A DNA stretch of 12,567 nt from JBNJEM01 sp051745935 (GCA_051745935.1 JBNJEM010000163.1:1-12567), one strand, 5' to 3'; counted from the stretch's first letter, positions 1 to 6,410 are shown. Program-made: numbers and translations. Notes: a model not told the origin generated them from the sequence alone.

Positions 1-304
1 TGAGGTTTTTTAGGTCTCTTAGAGGTCCTTTCGTCTCAATACCGGCGAAACGAACGGCGCAACAATATGGATGGCAACGACTTGGAGTTTTTCCTCACAC
101 CAGGTCCAGGCCGTGTAGCGGCACCCGTGAACGACTACCACGAAAACACCGATGGCAGGCCAATAAGGCGCGGGCGAACAGCCCTTCTCCGACCTCCATT
201 CAAACGTTCGCTGCCCCCTTTTTCCGCGATTGGAGAGAGGGGGATTTTTTACGCGCGACCGGTCAAGTTCGTGCCATTTTGGGCAACCTTTTACCCGTCA
301 CTGT
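1..304. other. Intergenic left edge, no convincing gene
   Basis: No credible gene was found in this stretch. Some frames are open on both strands, including a plus-strand frame starting at 67 that runs into the small lipoyl-type gene on the other strand, but none gives a protein I recognise or has a ribosome binding site. The one clear signal is a plus-strand intrinsic terminator at 214-250. That suggests the stretch is the 3' flank of a rightward gene lying mostly or wholly left of the window, convergent with the leftward lip genes. Confidence 0.6.
214..250 (+). terminator. Rho-independent terminator (plus strand)
   Basis: Positions 214-225 (CCCCCTTTTTCC) pair over their full 12-bp length with 232-243 (GGAGAGAGGGGG), counting two G-U wobbles, around a 6-nt loop. 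ATTTTTT follows at 244-250. Stem, loop and T-run form a textbook intrinsic terminator on the plus strand. On the minus strand the two wobbles become A-C mismatches, so it should act mainly on rightward transcripts. The gene it serves is not visible and probably ends left of position 1. Confidence 0.75.
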
Positions 305-571
305 CTATGGCGGTAACGCAGCGGGCTGAATCCATCCGAGCACCTGCCCCGTTTGAACCGGTGCATCTTCCGCAATGAGTTTCTCAACCAACACGCCATG
401 TGTTGGGGAGGGTAAATCAACAACGGCTTCTCCCGTCGAAACCTCGACGACGCGGTCCCCCGCCGCCACGGACGCGCCCCGCGGCACAAGCCAGACGCTG
501 ACCGTCAGCCGAGCATCCTCGATGCCCAGGTTGGGCACGCGAATCGGATTGCGACGCGATGGATCGACCAT
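305..571 (-). CDS. Single lipoyl/biotinyl-type domain protein lacking the acceptor lysine
   Basis: This 88-residue protein is one lipoyl/biotinyl-attachment-type domain and nothing else. It has the usual pattern: a first half rising to VAAGDRVVEVSTGEAVVDLP (residues 35-54), then the turn PSPTHGVL, then a second half ending in APVQTGQVLGWIQP. In E2 and H-type domains the hairpin reads roughly TDKA, with the lysine carrying lipoate or biotin. Here it reads T46-G47-E48-A49, so Glu48 replaces that lysine. The only lysine in the protein is K64 in VEKL, outside the hairpin. The start is supported by GGAG six bases upstream of ATG. It lies downstream of lipA and a lipB-like gene on the same strand, separated from lipA by 423 bp of repeats. 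As written it cannot be lipoylated at the usual site. It may be a structural or binding-only domain, or a paralogue with another role. The family call is solid; the function is open. Confidence 0.8.
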   Translation of the reverse strand: MVDPSRRNPIRVPNLGIEDARLTVSVWLVPRGASVAAGDRVVEVSTGEAVVDLPSPTHGVLVEKLIAEDAPVQTGQVLGWIQPAALPP

Positions 572-665
572 GGAGTTCTCCGAGAATTCGTGCCATACCG
601 TCGCAGCAGTGAACCATGTCCCAAGGCGGCAGGGCCGCCAACCAAATAGGGATACCGCACAGGGA

Positions 666-691
666 TGGTGCGCTCCCGTTGGTGCGCTCCC
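666..691. repeat. Short direct repeat, 14-bp period
   Basis: TGGTGCGCTCCC occurs at 666-677 and again at 680-691. It is a two-unit direct repeat in the untranslated region upstream of the small lipoyl-type gene. No function is evident. Confidence 0.5.
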
Positions 692-759
692 ATCAAGGAT
701 GCGAGCACCGTGCGAGCATGTTACGCCCCAAGGCTCTAATCCGATTCACCGCCGGCGAC

Positions 760-910
760 AAAACCTGGTGCTTGCTTTCAAGCCTCCTTGGATTCCGGAA
801 AATGGGCATGGTTTCGTTGTGGGTTCTTACAGCCCGTAACAAAACCGAGCTCTCGCTTCCCAGGCCCCTTGGATTACGGGACATCCGCGCGGTTTTGTTA
901 TGGGGTCTTA
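760..910. repeat. Degenerate 81-bp tandem duplication
   Basis: Bases 760-829 and 841-910 align without gaps at an offset of 81, with about 51 of 70 positions identical by hand count. Shared blocks include AAAACC, CTTGGATT, GGTTT followed by GTT, and TCTTA. The second unit ends four bases before a copy of the window's 100-bp dispersed repeat. The whole lipA to lipoyl-domain gap (572-994) is therefore mostly repeat-derived. No coding function is supported. Confidence 0.65.
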
Positions 911-913
911 TGC

Positions 914-1012
914 TTCAGGCGGTCGGATTTGTCCGGGTGAAACGCTACCCGACGCAAGCCGTCCTCCCCTGGGTCGGACTCGCGGCGGACAAAGTCATCC
1001 GCGACCGGTATA
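914..1012 (+). repeat. 100-bp dispersed repeat, copy 1
   Basis: This copy runs from TTCAGGCGGTCGG to CGACCGGTATA and matches three other copies in the window. The block GACGCAAGCCGTCCTCCC is identical in all four. Its right end overlaps the last codons and the stop of lipA (TCA at 995-997 on the plus strand). It lacks the TATAT at the left end that copies 2 and 3 have. Short complementary segments, CCGAC with GTCGG and GCGGA with TCCGC, are kept in this copy and could form hairpins. Confidence 0.85.
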
Positions 1013-1939
1013 GCTGGCCATTTCTCGAGCATGATAGCTGCTGCGCACGAACGGCCCACTGGCCACGCGGAGAAATCCCATCCGCCGCGCCATGTCTCCC
1101 AGGGTGTCAAACTCTTCCGTGGGCAGATACCGTTGCACCGGCAGATAGCGTTTCGGATCGGGTTGCAGATACTGGCCTAGCGTCAGCAGGTCACAGCCGT
1201 GATCAATGAGATCGGCCAGCGTGTCCAGCAATTCTGCCCGAGATTCTCCCATTCCCAGCATCAAGCCGCTTTTGGTCCGGATCGCGGGAGAACGGCGTTT
1301 GACCCGCTCGAGCAGGTGCAGGGTCCAACGATAGTCCGACTTGGGCCCCCGAATGCGACGATAAAGTCGTGGTACGGTTTCCGTGTTGTGATTGAAGACC
1401 TCCGGTGCCTCGTCCACAACCCGATCAATGGCGGATTCGTTGTACAGAAAGTCTGGTGTAAGGACTTCAATGGAAGCGTGACACCGTTCCCGAATCGCTC
1501 GAATACAGCGACAGAAATGTTGAGCGCCCCCGTCCGGTAAATCGTCCCGCGTCACGGACGTGACCACCACGTGCTTGAGTTCCAGGCGACGAGCGGCTTC
1601 CGCTACCCGCCGCGGCTCGTCCCCATCGACCTCATCCGGGCATCCGTGAGCCACCGAACAGAATGCGCAGGCTCGGGTGCACACCGACCCCAAAATCATG
1701 AATGTGGCTGTTTTCTGGGAATAGCATTCCATGCGATTGGGACAGTGCGCGTGTTGACAGACCGTTTGGAGTCCCAAGTCTTCAATCAAACCTTGCGTCA
1801 AATGATCGCCGTTCCCCTTGGGAATTTCCCGTTTTAGCCACCGCGGCAGACGGCCGCCCGGTCTGCAATGATCGCGAATTCCGTGTTCAGCATGCATATA
1901 CTTCACCCGATCAAAAACGACACGTAACACTTTAGCCAT
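995..1939 (-). CDS. lipA: Lipoyl synthase
   Basis: LipA is a radical SAM enzyme that inserts sulphur at C6 and C8 of protein-bound octanoyl groups to make lipoyl cofactor, in the cytoplasm. All diagnostic residues are present. The auxiliary cluster motif CX4CX5C is C61, C66, C72. The radical SAM motif CX3CX2C is C87, C91, C94 (CTRACAFC). The C-terminal RSSY is at residues 299-302. The core begins near RLPRWLKREIP (residue 30), so the first 29 residues extend beyond many homologues. ATG at 1897 (residue 15), preceded by GGGTGA, is a plausible alternative start; no clear ribosome site precedes the ATG at 1939. The protein is 314 residues, normal for the family. The stop codon and last few codons lie inside a dispersed repeat. 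It lies 272 bp downstream of a lipB-like gene on the same strand. Since that neighbour looks catalytically dead, LipA's octanoylated substrates may come from another enzyme. Confidence 0.96.
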   Translation of the reverse strand: MAKVLRVVFDRVKYMHAEHGIRDHCRPGGRLPRWLKREIPKGNGDHLTQGLIEDLGLQTVCQHAHCPNRMECYSQKTATFMILGSVCTRACAFCSVAHGCPDEVDGDEPRRVAEAARRLELKHVVVTSVTRDDLPDGGAQHFCRCIRAIRERCHASIEVLTPDFLYNESAIDRVVDEAPEVFNHNTETVPRLYRRIRGPKSDYRWTLHLLERVKRRSPAIRTKSGLMLGMGESRAELLDTLADLIDHGCDLLTLGQYLQPDPKRYLPVQRYLPTEEFDTLGDMARRMGFLRVASGPFVRSSYHAREMASYTGRG

Positions 1940-2211
1940 CTGAAGTAGAATACTGGCTTCGCGATCACAAATCCCTTATGACGTATCCTGTTTAACCGCA
2001 AGGCCAGCGTCCGCTCGCCCGCGCGTTGGACCGGCAAGGATCCATGACGGCGGACGGCGGCCTGCGCGTTCCGCGGGGCCGTTGTCCAACCCGCATTGCC
2101 TGGACGAGCCTTACTTCAGTTCGCTAAAAAGTTACAACGACACAAATGGGCGGTGCCCCTTGCGGCACGAACGACCAGAAGGGCGTGCCTTATGGCCGTT
2201 TGCGGATTGTG
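1940..2211. other. lipB-like to lipA spacer with inverted repeat
   Basis: This 272-bp gap between two same-strand genes is long for a tight operon, so lipA may have its own promoter, though I cannot point to a convincing one. An inverted repeat, GTTGGAC at 2025-2031 and GTCCAAC at 2084-2090, encloses a very GC-rich segment and could form a long-range hairpin. No gene is supported here. Confidence 0.45.
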
Positions 2212-3096
2212 TCACGGTTGCCCAGCGGCGGCATAATGTCTCGATTCTTCACTGGATCGCCGCCCCAATAGCCAGTGTCCTGTTATCAGATGATATTGTT
2301 CGGTGCCCAACGCGGCCGCCAAGAGGGGGATGAGCCTGGCCCGCACTCCCGGAGACGTCACGGCCTGACGCCGCTCGGCCAACAAACATCCCATTGTTGA
2401 CTTTTCTCCCCGCTCCGTTCCGTCGGGATCAATGACGTCGACGAACGGATATTGAGTCATCACCGGGTTCACGTTCACGTACGCGCCGTGAGAGGTGACC
2501 CAATTGCGTACCGCCACCCCCCAAGCAGCTAACTGGCCACTCCGGCCCCAGATCCCAGCCGGCCGCCCCTTGATCTCGTGTCGCACCGCGAGTTGATCCA
2601 TGGTCTGTATCAAGGCCCAGCGGAGTCGGCGCAGATACTCCCCCACCGTCCAGCCATGCCACCGCAAAGGAACAATGGGGTAAACGGAAATCTGACCTGG
2701 GCCGTGCAATATACATCCACCCCCGCGACTTACCCACCGCACCTCTAAACGACGTTCCCTCAACTGCCGGCTGGTTAAACGGATGTGACGCCGGGAACCG
2801 GTTCGCCCGACGGTGATCAGCGCCGGATGCTCGCAAAGCAAAACCGTGATGCGACCATCATCCTGGCCACTCGCCTCATAGACCAAGCGGCGCTGAAAGG
2901 CCAGGAACTCGTCAAACGGAACCCGCCCCAATAAGTGGAATTGCACCGAAAACGACCTGCCGGTCTCTGGCCGATGTAAGTCTTTTTGTGCTTGGAATTT
3001 ACGCATACCGTACAGTCTCATGCGATAGCCTATCCACGCAAACCTCCAGCGAACTTCCAGGTCGTCAACAAAACTCGCAGCCAACAAAACCCGCAT
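2212..3096 (-). CDS. LipB-family octanoyltransferase-like protein, catalytic residues replaced
   Basis: The fold is the LipB/LplA/BirA type. Active LipB moves octanoyl from acyl carrier protein to lipoyl domains. Family marks are LLCEHPALITVGR (residues 86-98), SRGGGCILHGPGQ (123-135), the GxWG stretch near 181-184 and WVTSHGAYVNVNP (199-211). E. coli LipB uses Lys135 and Cys169. Aligning G-Q-L-A-A-W-G with the E. coli lysine segment puts Gln188 at the lysine, and IDPDG (222-226) with INPCG puts Asp225 at the cysteine. The usual RGGxxTYHGPGQ also reads RGGGCILHGPGQ, with a Cys (128) not typical there. The Asp codon is GAC, two changes from a Cys codon, so a single read error does not explain it. 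The true start is uncertain: conserved sequence begins near residue 51, and ATGs at 3021 and 3006 are alternatives. It precedes lipA and a lysine-less lipoyl-type domain gene. It could be a non-catalytic paralogue, use another nucleophile, or act on another substrate, so I withhold the name lipB. Confidence 0.82.
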   Translation of the reverse strand: MRVLLAASFVDDLEVRWRFAWIGYRMRLYGMRKFQAQKDLHRPETGRSFSVQFHLLGRVPFDEFLAFQRRLVYEASGQDDGRITVLLCEHPALITVGRTGSRRHIRLTSRQLRERRLEVRWVSRGGGCILHGPGQISVYPIVPLRWHGWTVGEYLRRLRWALIQTMDQLAVRHEIKGRPAGIWGRSGQLAAWGVAVRNWVTSHGAYVNVNPVMTQYPFVDVIDPDGTERGEKSTMGCLLAERRQAVTSPGVRARLIPLLAAALGTEQYHLITGHWLLGRRSSEESRHYAAAGQP

Positions 3097-3270
3097 GCCC
3101 GTTCACTCTATCAGGCCACTCGAGAATACGAAAGATCAACCCTCGTGTTCGGGACGCACGGACACGGGGACACGCCGAGATTCGCCCCAGTAGGGGGGGC
3201 TGGCCTCGCCCCGTGCCATCGGCTGGCCTGGGAGCTTGAAAAGCTGGCCCGCCTGGGGCGGATGGTCTCG

Positions 3271-3377
3271 TTATAGCGGTCGCGGATGACTTTGTCCGCT
3301 GCGAGTCCGACCAACGGGAGGACGGCTTGCGTCGGACAGCTTTCCACCCGGACAAATCCTACCGCCTGAAATATATT
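3271..3377 (-). repeat. 100-bp dispersed repeat, copy 2 (inverted)
   Basis: Read on the minus strand, this copy starts at AATATATTTCAGGCGGT and ends at CGACCGCTATAA, matching copies 1, 3 and 4. It shares extra flank with copy 3: both begin GGGAAA(A)TATATTTCAGG, so the element likely includes that TATAT end. The invariant block around GACGCAAGCCGTCCTCCC is present. It has a few private changes, including GGTAGGATT where the other three have GGTCGGATT. Confidence 0.85.
3349..3377 (+). promoter_or_regulatory. Possible sigma70-like promoter in repeat copy 2, facing smpB
   Basis: CGGACA (3349-3354; 4 of 6 to TTGACA) is separated by 17 bases from TATATT (3372-3377; 5 of 6 to TATAAT). It points towards smpB, about 200 bp away. 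The same arrangement occurs at the end of copy 3 facing the DUF58 gene. This is a consensus match only, with no conservation or transcript evidence. Confidence 0.3.
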
Positions 3378-3583
3378 TCCCGGACCTCCCAAAATGTCGT
3401 ATCGATGGGCCTCCGACGAACCGACGACCGAGGGGGGGATTCGCGGTCAACTTAATTCGCGCGGGCCCTAAAATCGGCCATCTTCGCACCGCGCGAATGA
3501 AGCAGACCGCGAAGGTGCCTGTCCTGTTTTAGCCACTGAACGTCTCCCTTTTCAGCAAACTAAGCTTGCTTTAGACTACGTTG

Positions 3584-4090
3584 ATGGCCAAAAAACACTC
3601 CGGAAAAAAGAAGAAACGGAAAACCGCGCCGGTAGCTTCTCAAAACCGGCCCATTGCGGAAAATCGCAAGGCCCGTCACCGCTTCGACGTCTTGGACACG
3701 CTGGAGTGTGGAATCGCACTGGTCGGTAGCGAGGTGAAAAGCTTGCGAAATGGCAAAGTGTCGCTCGCCGAAGCCTTCGGCCGCGTCCGAAATGGCGAGT
3801 TCTGGCTCATCGATTGCGACATTCCTGAATACACTCAAGCGACGATATGGAATCATCAGCCGAAGAGACCACGGAAACTGCTCGTTCATCAGCAAGAATT
3901 GCGAAAGTTCGCCAACAAAGCCCATGAAAAGGGCTTCACCCTGGTCCCTCTCAAAATCTACTTCAACCAGCGTGGAATCGCCAAGGTCCTGATGGGACTC
4001 TGCCGGGGACGCAAGCTTCACGATAAGCGAGAAGCGATCAAGAAAGCCCAAGTGAAACGCGACCTGCAACGAGCCATGCGAAGCCGCTAA
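3584..4090 (+). CDS. smpB: SsrA (tmRNA)-binding protein
   Basis: SmpB binds tmRNA and the ribosome and is needed for trans-translation, which rescues stalled ribosomes and tags the unfinished product for degradation. The 168-residue protein matches the family across its length. It has a basic N-terminal run (KKHSGKKKKRK), then IAENRKARHRFDVLDTLECG and LVGSEVKSLRNGKVSLAEAF, which form the beta-barrel core with the E-K-S-L-R tmRNA-contact segment. KLLVHQQEL and PLKIYFNQRGIAKV follow, and a lysine/arginine-rich tail (DKREAIKKAQ to the end) is of the type that inserts into the empty mRNA channel. ATG at 3584 is preferred over the adjacent in-frame TTG at 3581. No clear Shine-Dalgarno precedes it. 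No tmRNA gene was seen nearby. It is divergent from the lipB-like gene. Confidence 0.97.
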   Translation: MAKKHSGKKKKRKTAPVASQNRPIAENRKARHRFDVLDTLECGIALVGSEVKSLRNGKVSLAEAFGRVRNGEFWLIDCDIPEYTQATIWNHQPKRPRKLLVHQQELRKFANKAHEKGFTLVPLKIYFNQRGIAKVLMGLCRGRKLHDKREAIKKAQVKRDLQRAMRSR

Positions 4091-4111
4091 GCAGCCATGG
4101 CAAGCACTGGA

Positions 4112-4150
4112 CCTCGCTGGACAAACGCCCCTAAATCCAATTCAGCGAGG
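4112..4150. repeat. 8-bp perfect inverted repeat after smpB
   Basis: CCTCGCTG at 4112-4119 pairs with CAGCGAGG at 4143-4150 around a 23-nt loop, 22 bp after the smpB stop. No T-run follows on either strand, so it is not a standard intrinsic terminator. It could protect the smpB mRNA 3' end or be fortuitous. Confidence 0.35.
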
Positions 4151-4189
4151 GCGATGATGCGACCCTTCGACCAGCGACGGGAGTAGCAA

Positions 4190-4426
4190 ATGAAAAACAT
4201 AGTTGCTGCAGCCGTAATCGCAAGCCTGATCCTCGTGGCACAACCTGACACGACGATCGCGGGGGCGGAGAGCAATGGAGACCGCATACCGGACTTCTCT
4301 TATTGTGGGTATCGCGCGGGGGGCGTGTCGATTCCCGAGGTCGCCGGGGGGGTGACCATCTCGCCACGCGAGGAATGTCGAATGATGAAGTTAGGCGGAA
4401 CACTGATCAACACGGGTGAACCATGA
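4190..4426 (+). pseudogene. Truncated secreted protein remnant (PDFSYxGY type)
   Basis: The 78-residue product begins with a Sec signal peptide: MKN, a hydrophobic run VAAAVIASLILVA, and a likely cleavage near AGAE (residues 25-28). It continues DRIPDFSYCGYRAGGVSIPEV. From memory, PDFSYAGY-like motifs right after a signal peptide open large secreted beta-helix or polysaccharide-active proteins of planctomycetes. Here the similarity fades after about residue 60 (VTISPREE) and the frame stops at 78; no continuation is seen in other frames before the next gene. GGGAG lies 6 bases before ATG, so it may still be translated. I infer a 5' remnant of a larger gene cut by deletion or recombination. 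It could instead be a genuine small exported protein. Its neighbours, smpB and the 431-residue unknown, do not clarify a role. Confidence 0.55.
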
Positions 4427-4594
4427 TCTCTCTCAAGCCTGTGTCCTCCGTGGTTGAAGCAGACGCCGCCGTTGCATGACACACGGGCGGAGGAGCCCGC
4501 TCAACGTTGCCCGTCGAAGAGGGTGTGACGCCATGAAGTGCGACACTCGGGAGAATTGTCTTCTCTGATTTATGCAATAACGGGGGTAAAGTGT

Positions 4595-5890
4595 ATGGGC
4601 GTCACGATCCATTACCGCGGCGGGTTAAATGACATCGATCGGGTCGAGGATTTTGAAGACCGCGTTCTTGACTTCGCGTTGGCGATCGGTGCGTCCGCCC
4701 GCGTCTGGCGGAGCGTTTCCGACCAGCGATCCGATCGCATCGTACGCGGTCTGATTGTCGAGCTGGCGCCCGGACAAGAATCAACCAGCTTGTTGATTTC
4801 ACCGGAAGGCTGGCTTGTCAACTTGCTTGAGATCGAGGCGGCGGAGAACGGCGTTTTGGGCGAACCGTCTTGGTGTTCCGTTAAAACCCAGTTCGGACCC
4901 CTGGAGGGACACGTCGCGCTGGTCGAATTGTTGGATGCGGTCAAACGTGAGTTCATGTCGAACCTGGAAGTAGAGGATGAAGGTGGTTATTGGCGGAACC
5001 GTGATTTGGGTGAACTGTCCCAAAAAACCCGGTTTCTGTCTCAAGCGATCGACGCGTTGGCTGATGGCCTGGACCGCTATCCACTTTCCGACGAAGCGGC
5101 CCAGGATCCGGAGATTTTGGCGTCCCGCGTGGAACGTGTCGCGAAATTAGTGCACCGGACGATGGGCCGGCCCTCGGAACATCCGCCGGCGGAAATGGAT
5201 GGGGCCGACGACTGGGCTTGGACCAAAGAAAGGGAAGCCGAATGGGATGCGGCCTATCGCGAACAACGCCGCAAACAAGAACGGCATCTTCGGGCCATGG
5301 AAGAACGGCTCGCGAAGGGCGAGGATCACAAGGACGCTTTTGAAAACGCCATGCGCGATGAAGGCCTCATCGATCTGCCAGGCGAGGAAGCAGCCGAAGA
5401 TCATTTCGATGAGAGTCCCGAGACGCCGTGGAAAGCAGAGCCGGATGCGACGTGGCGTGAGAGCCCGATTGGCGAGGATTTCGATGGCCTTGGATCTGAT
5501 GAGTTTTCTCGCCAGCAGCATCCGCTGCAGCGACGGGCATCCGAATTGATGGACCGGCTGCTCGACGGCGTCAACGGCTTGGATGAAAACCCGTCGGGGC
5601 AGGCGCAAGTTTTGCTCGGCGGCGCGGGCGACATGATGGGTGGTTTGGCCCAGGCACTAGGCGCGTTTGGCGGCGATGATGAATTCACCCTGGATACGAT
5701 GCACCGCGGTCTCGCCATCGTGCAGTTGAAGCGGGCATTGCGCGGCGCGGCGTTCGCCTTCGGCGCGCTGTTCGCACTCGCTCGCGAAGGCCGTGTTGAC
5801 GATCGAGCATTCGAGGAACTGCGAAACACGATTGAAGGCCTCCAAGACGACATCTTCGCCGAACTCCAACGTTTTCGCGGCGAAGACTGA
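4595..5890 (+). CDS. Conserved-looking protein of unknown function, 431 aa
   Basis: I do not recognise a characterised family, but the opening MGVTIHYRGGLNDIDRVEDF resembles planctomycetal hypothetical proteins I recall. No signal peptide or convincing membrane helix is seen, so it is probably cytoplasmic. Residues 1-125 look like a compact mixed alpha/beta domain, including LIVELAPGQESTSLLISPEG and WCSVKTQFGPLEGHVALVEL. Residues about 200-300 are highly charged and probably helical (EREAEWDAAYREQRRKQERH), then acidic and disordered-looking. Residues 310-431 are a helical C-terminal part with a Gly/Met/Ala-rich stretch (VLLGGAGDMMGGLAQALGAF). ATG at 4595 is chosen over GTG at 4538 because GGGGG precedes it at suitable spacing and the recognisable sequence starts there. 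The gene converges on pncC with only 30 bp between stops. Confidence 0.85.
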   Translation: MGVTIHYRGGLNDIDRVEDFEDRVLDFALAIGASARVWRSVSDQRSDRIVRGLIVELAPGQESTSLLISPEGWLVNLLEIEAAENGVLGEPSWCSVKTQFGPLEGHVALVELLDAVKREFMSNLEVEDEGGYWRNRDLGELSQKTRFLSQAIDALADGLDRYPLSDEAAQDPEILASRVERVAKLVHRTMGRPSEHPPAEMDGADDWAWTKEREAEWDAAYREQRRKQERHLRAMEERLAKGEDHKDAFENAMRDEGLIDLPGEEAAEDHFDESPETPWKAEPDATWRESPIGEDFDGLGSDEFSRQQHPLQRRASELMDRLLDGVNGLDENPSGQAQVLLGGAGDMMGGLAQALGAFGGDDEFTLDTMHRGLAIVQLKRALRGAAFAFGALFALAREGRVDDRAFEELRNTIEGLQDDIFAELQRFRGED

Positions 5891-5895
5891 GTGGG

Positions 5896-5922
5896 GAAAA
5901 AGCCTCCCTCGCGCGCCTTTTC
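5896..5922. terminator. Weak hairpin between convergent genes
   Basis: GAAAAAGC (5896-5903) can pair with GCCTTTTC (5915-5922) with one mismatch around an 11-nt loop, in the 30-bp gap between two convergent stops. An A-rich left arm and T-rich right arm would suit a bidirectional terminator, but the stem is short and A-T rich. Confidence 0.25.
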
Positions 5923-6394
5923 ATATCCGGGCGAGGACTTCATCGAGGAGCGCGTCAACGGTGGCGTGCCGTATCGTGTCGCGGTCGCCATGGAACCGGT
6001 ATTCGCGAACGAAGCAATGGCCGGAGAAGAGCAATCCCGCATGGACGAGTCCGACTGGTTTTTCGGCACTACCGCCGCCGGGACCGGCTATGCCAGTGAC
6101 CGAAACACCGACATCGCAGTGGAAAAGATGACGCAGGCCGAGGACCATTGCCTCGGCACACTCGCTGCTGACAGCGCCGAAACGTTCCAGGAGGTGTTGG
6201 TCCACGCCCAAGAGCTCATGTTTGACCGTGTTGCTGTAGGCGATAATGCCGCCCGAAAAATAGGCGGATGAACCGGGGACTGCCGTGATGGCCGCCCCCA
6301 AAAGACCGCCGGTACACGATTCGGCGACGGCAATGCTCATATCGCGCTGGGACAGGGCGGCTCCAAGTTTTTCCGCCCTCGACAGGTTTTCCAT
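5921..6394 (-). CDS. pncC: Nicotinamide-nucleotide amidase (CinA C-terminal domain)
   Basis: This 157-residue protein is a stand-alone CinA C-terminal domain of normal length. In E. coli and others this domain deamidates nicotinamide mononucleotide to nicotinate mononucleotide, recycling NMN released by NAD-dependent DNA ligase and other reactions. Diagnostic motifs are IAVAESCTGGLLGAAITAVP (residues 21-40), with the conserved Ser-Cys-Thr-Gly, GSSAYFSGGIIAYSNTVK (41-58), and VSVTGIAGPGGGSAEKPVGL (97-116). The start at 6394 is fixed by GGAGG nine bases upstream, and an upstream in-frame ATG at 6478 would only add sequence inside the preceding gene. It starts 16 bp after the stop of the large VWA gene and is probably co-transcribed with it. 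The usual N-terminal MoCF-like domain of full CinA is absent. A functional link to the VWA proteins is not obvious; the position may be a transcriptional convenience. Confidence 0.93.
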   Translation of the reverse strand: MENLSRAEKLGAALSQRDMSIAVAESCTGGLLGAAITAVPGSSAYFSGGIIAYSNTVKHELLGVDQHLLERFGAVSSECAEAMVLGLRHLFHCDVGVSVTGIAGPGGGSAEKPVGLVHAGLLFSGHCFVREYRFHGDRDTIRHATVDALLDEVLARI

Positions 6395-6410
6395 GGGTCT
6401 GATCCTCCGT

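Larger units (their letters stand above)
3097..3583. other. Divergent intergenic region, lipB-like and smpB
   Basis: This region separates leftward lipB-like and rightward smpB and must hold both promoters. It contains an inverted copy of the 100-bp dispersed repeat (3271-3377) with a promoter-like end. A GC-rich stretch near 3190-3260 includes GGGGC/GCCCC and AGCTT/AAGCT short hairpins. Open frames cross it on both strands but none resembles a known protein or has a ribosome site. No gene is called. Confidence 0.55.

Noticed and set aside
40..290. A minus-strand open frame with a hydrophobic stretch near 60-160
   Set aside because: It has no suitable start codon at its upstream end and reads through the terminator hairpin. 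It is likely a chance frame.
67..378. A 103-residue plus-strand open frame
   Set aside because: It overlaps the end of the lipoyl-type gene on the other strand, contains the terminator hairpin, has no ribosome site and has low-complexity composition unlike a real protein.
2422..2535. Sequencing error explaining the missing LipB catalytic residues
   Set aside because: The frame is intact, Cys to Asp needs two base changes, and the Lys position is changed independently.
3750..3992. Second open frame inside smpB
   Set aside because: It lies entirely within the well-supported smpB frame and is a shadow with no independent signals.
4538..4594. GTG start giving a 450-residue version of the unknown protein
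   Set aside because: The extra 19 residues have no family character, and a G-rich ribosome site precedes the ATG at 4595.
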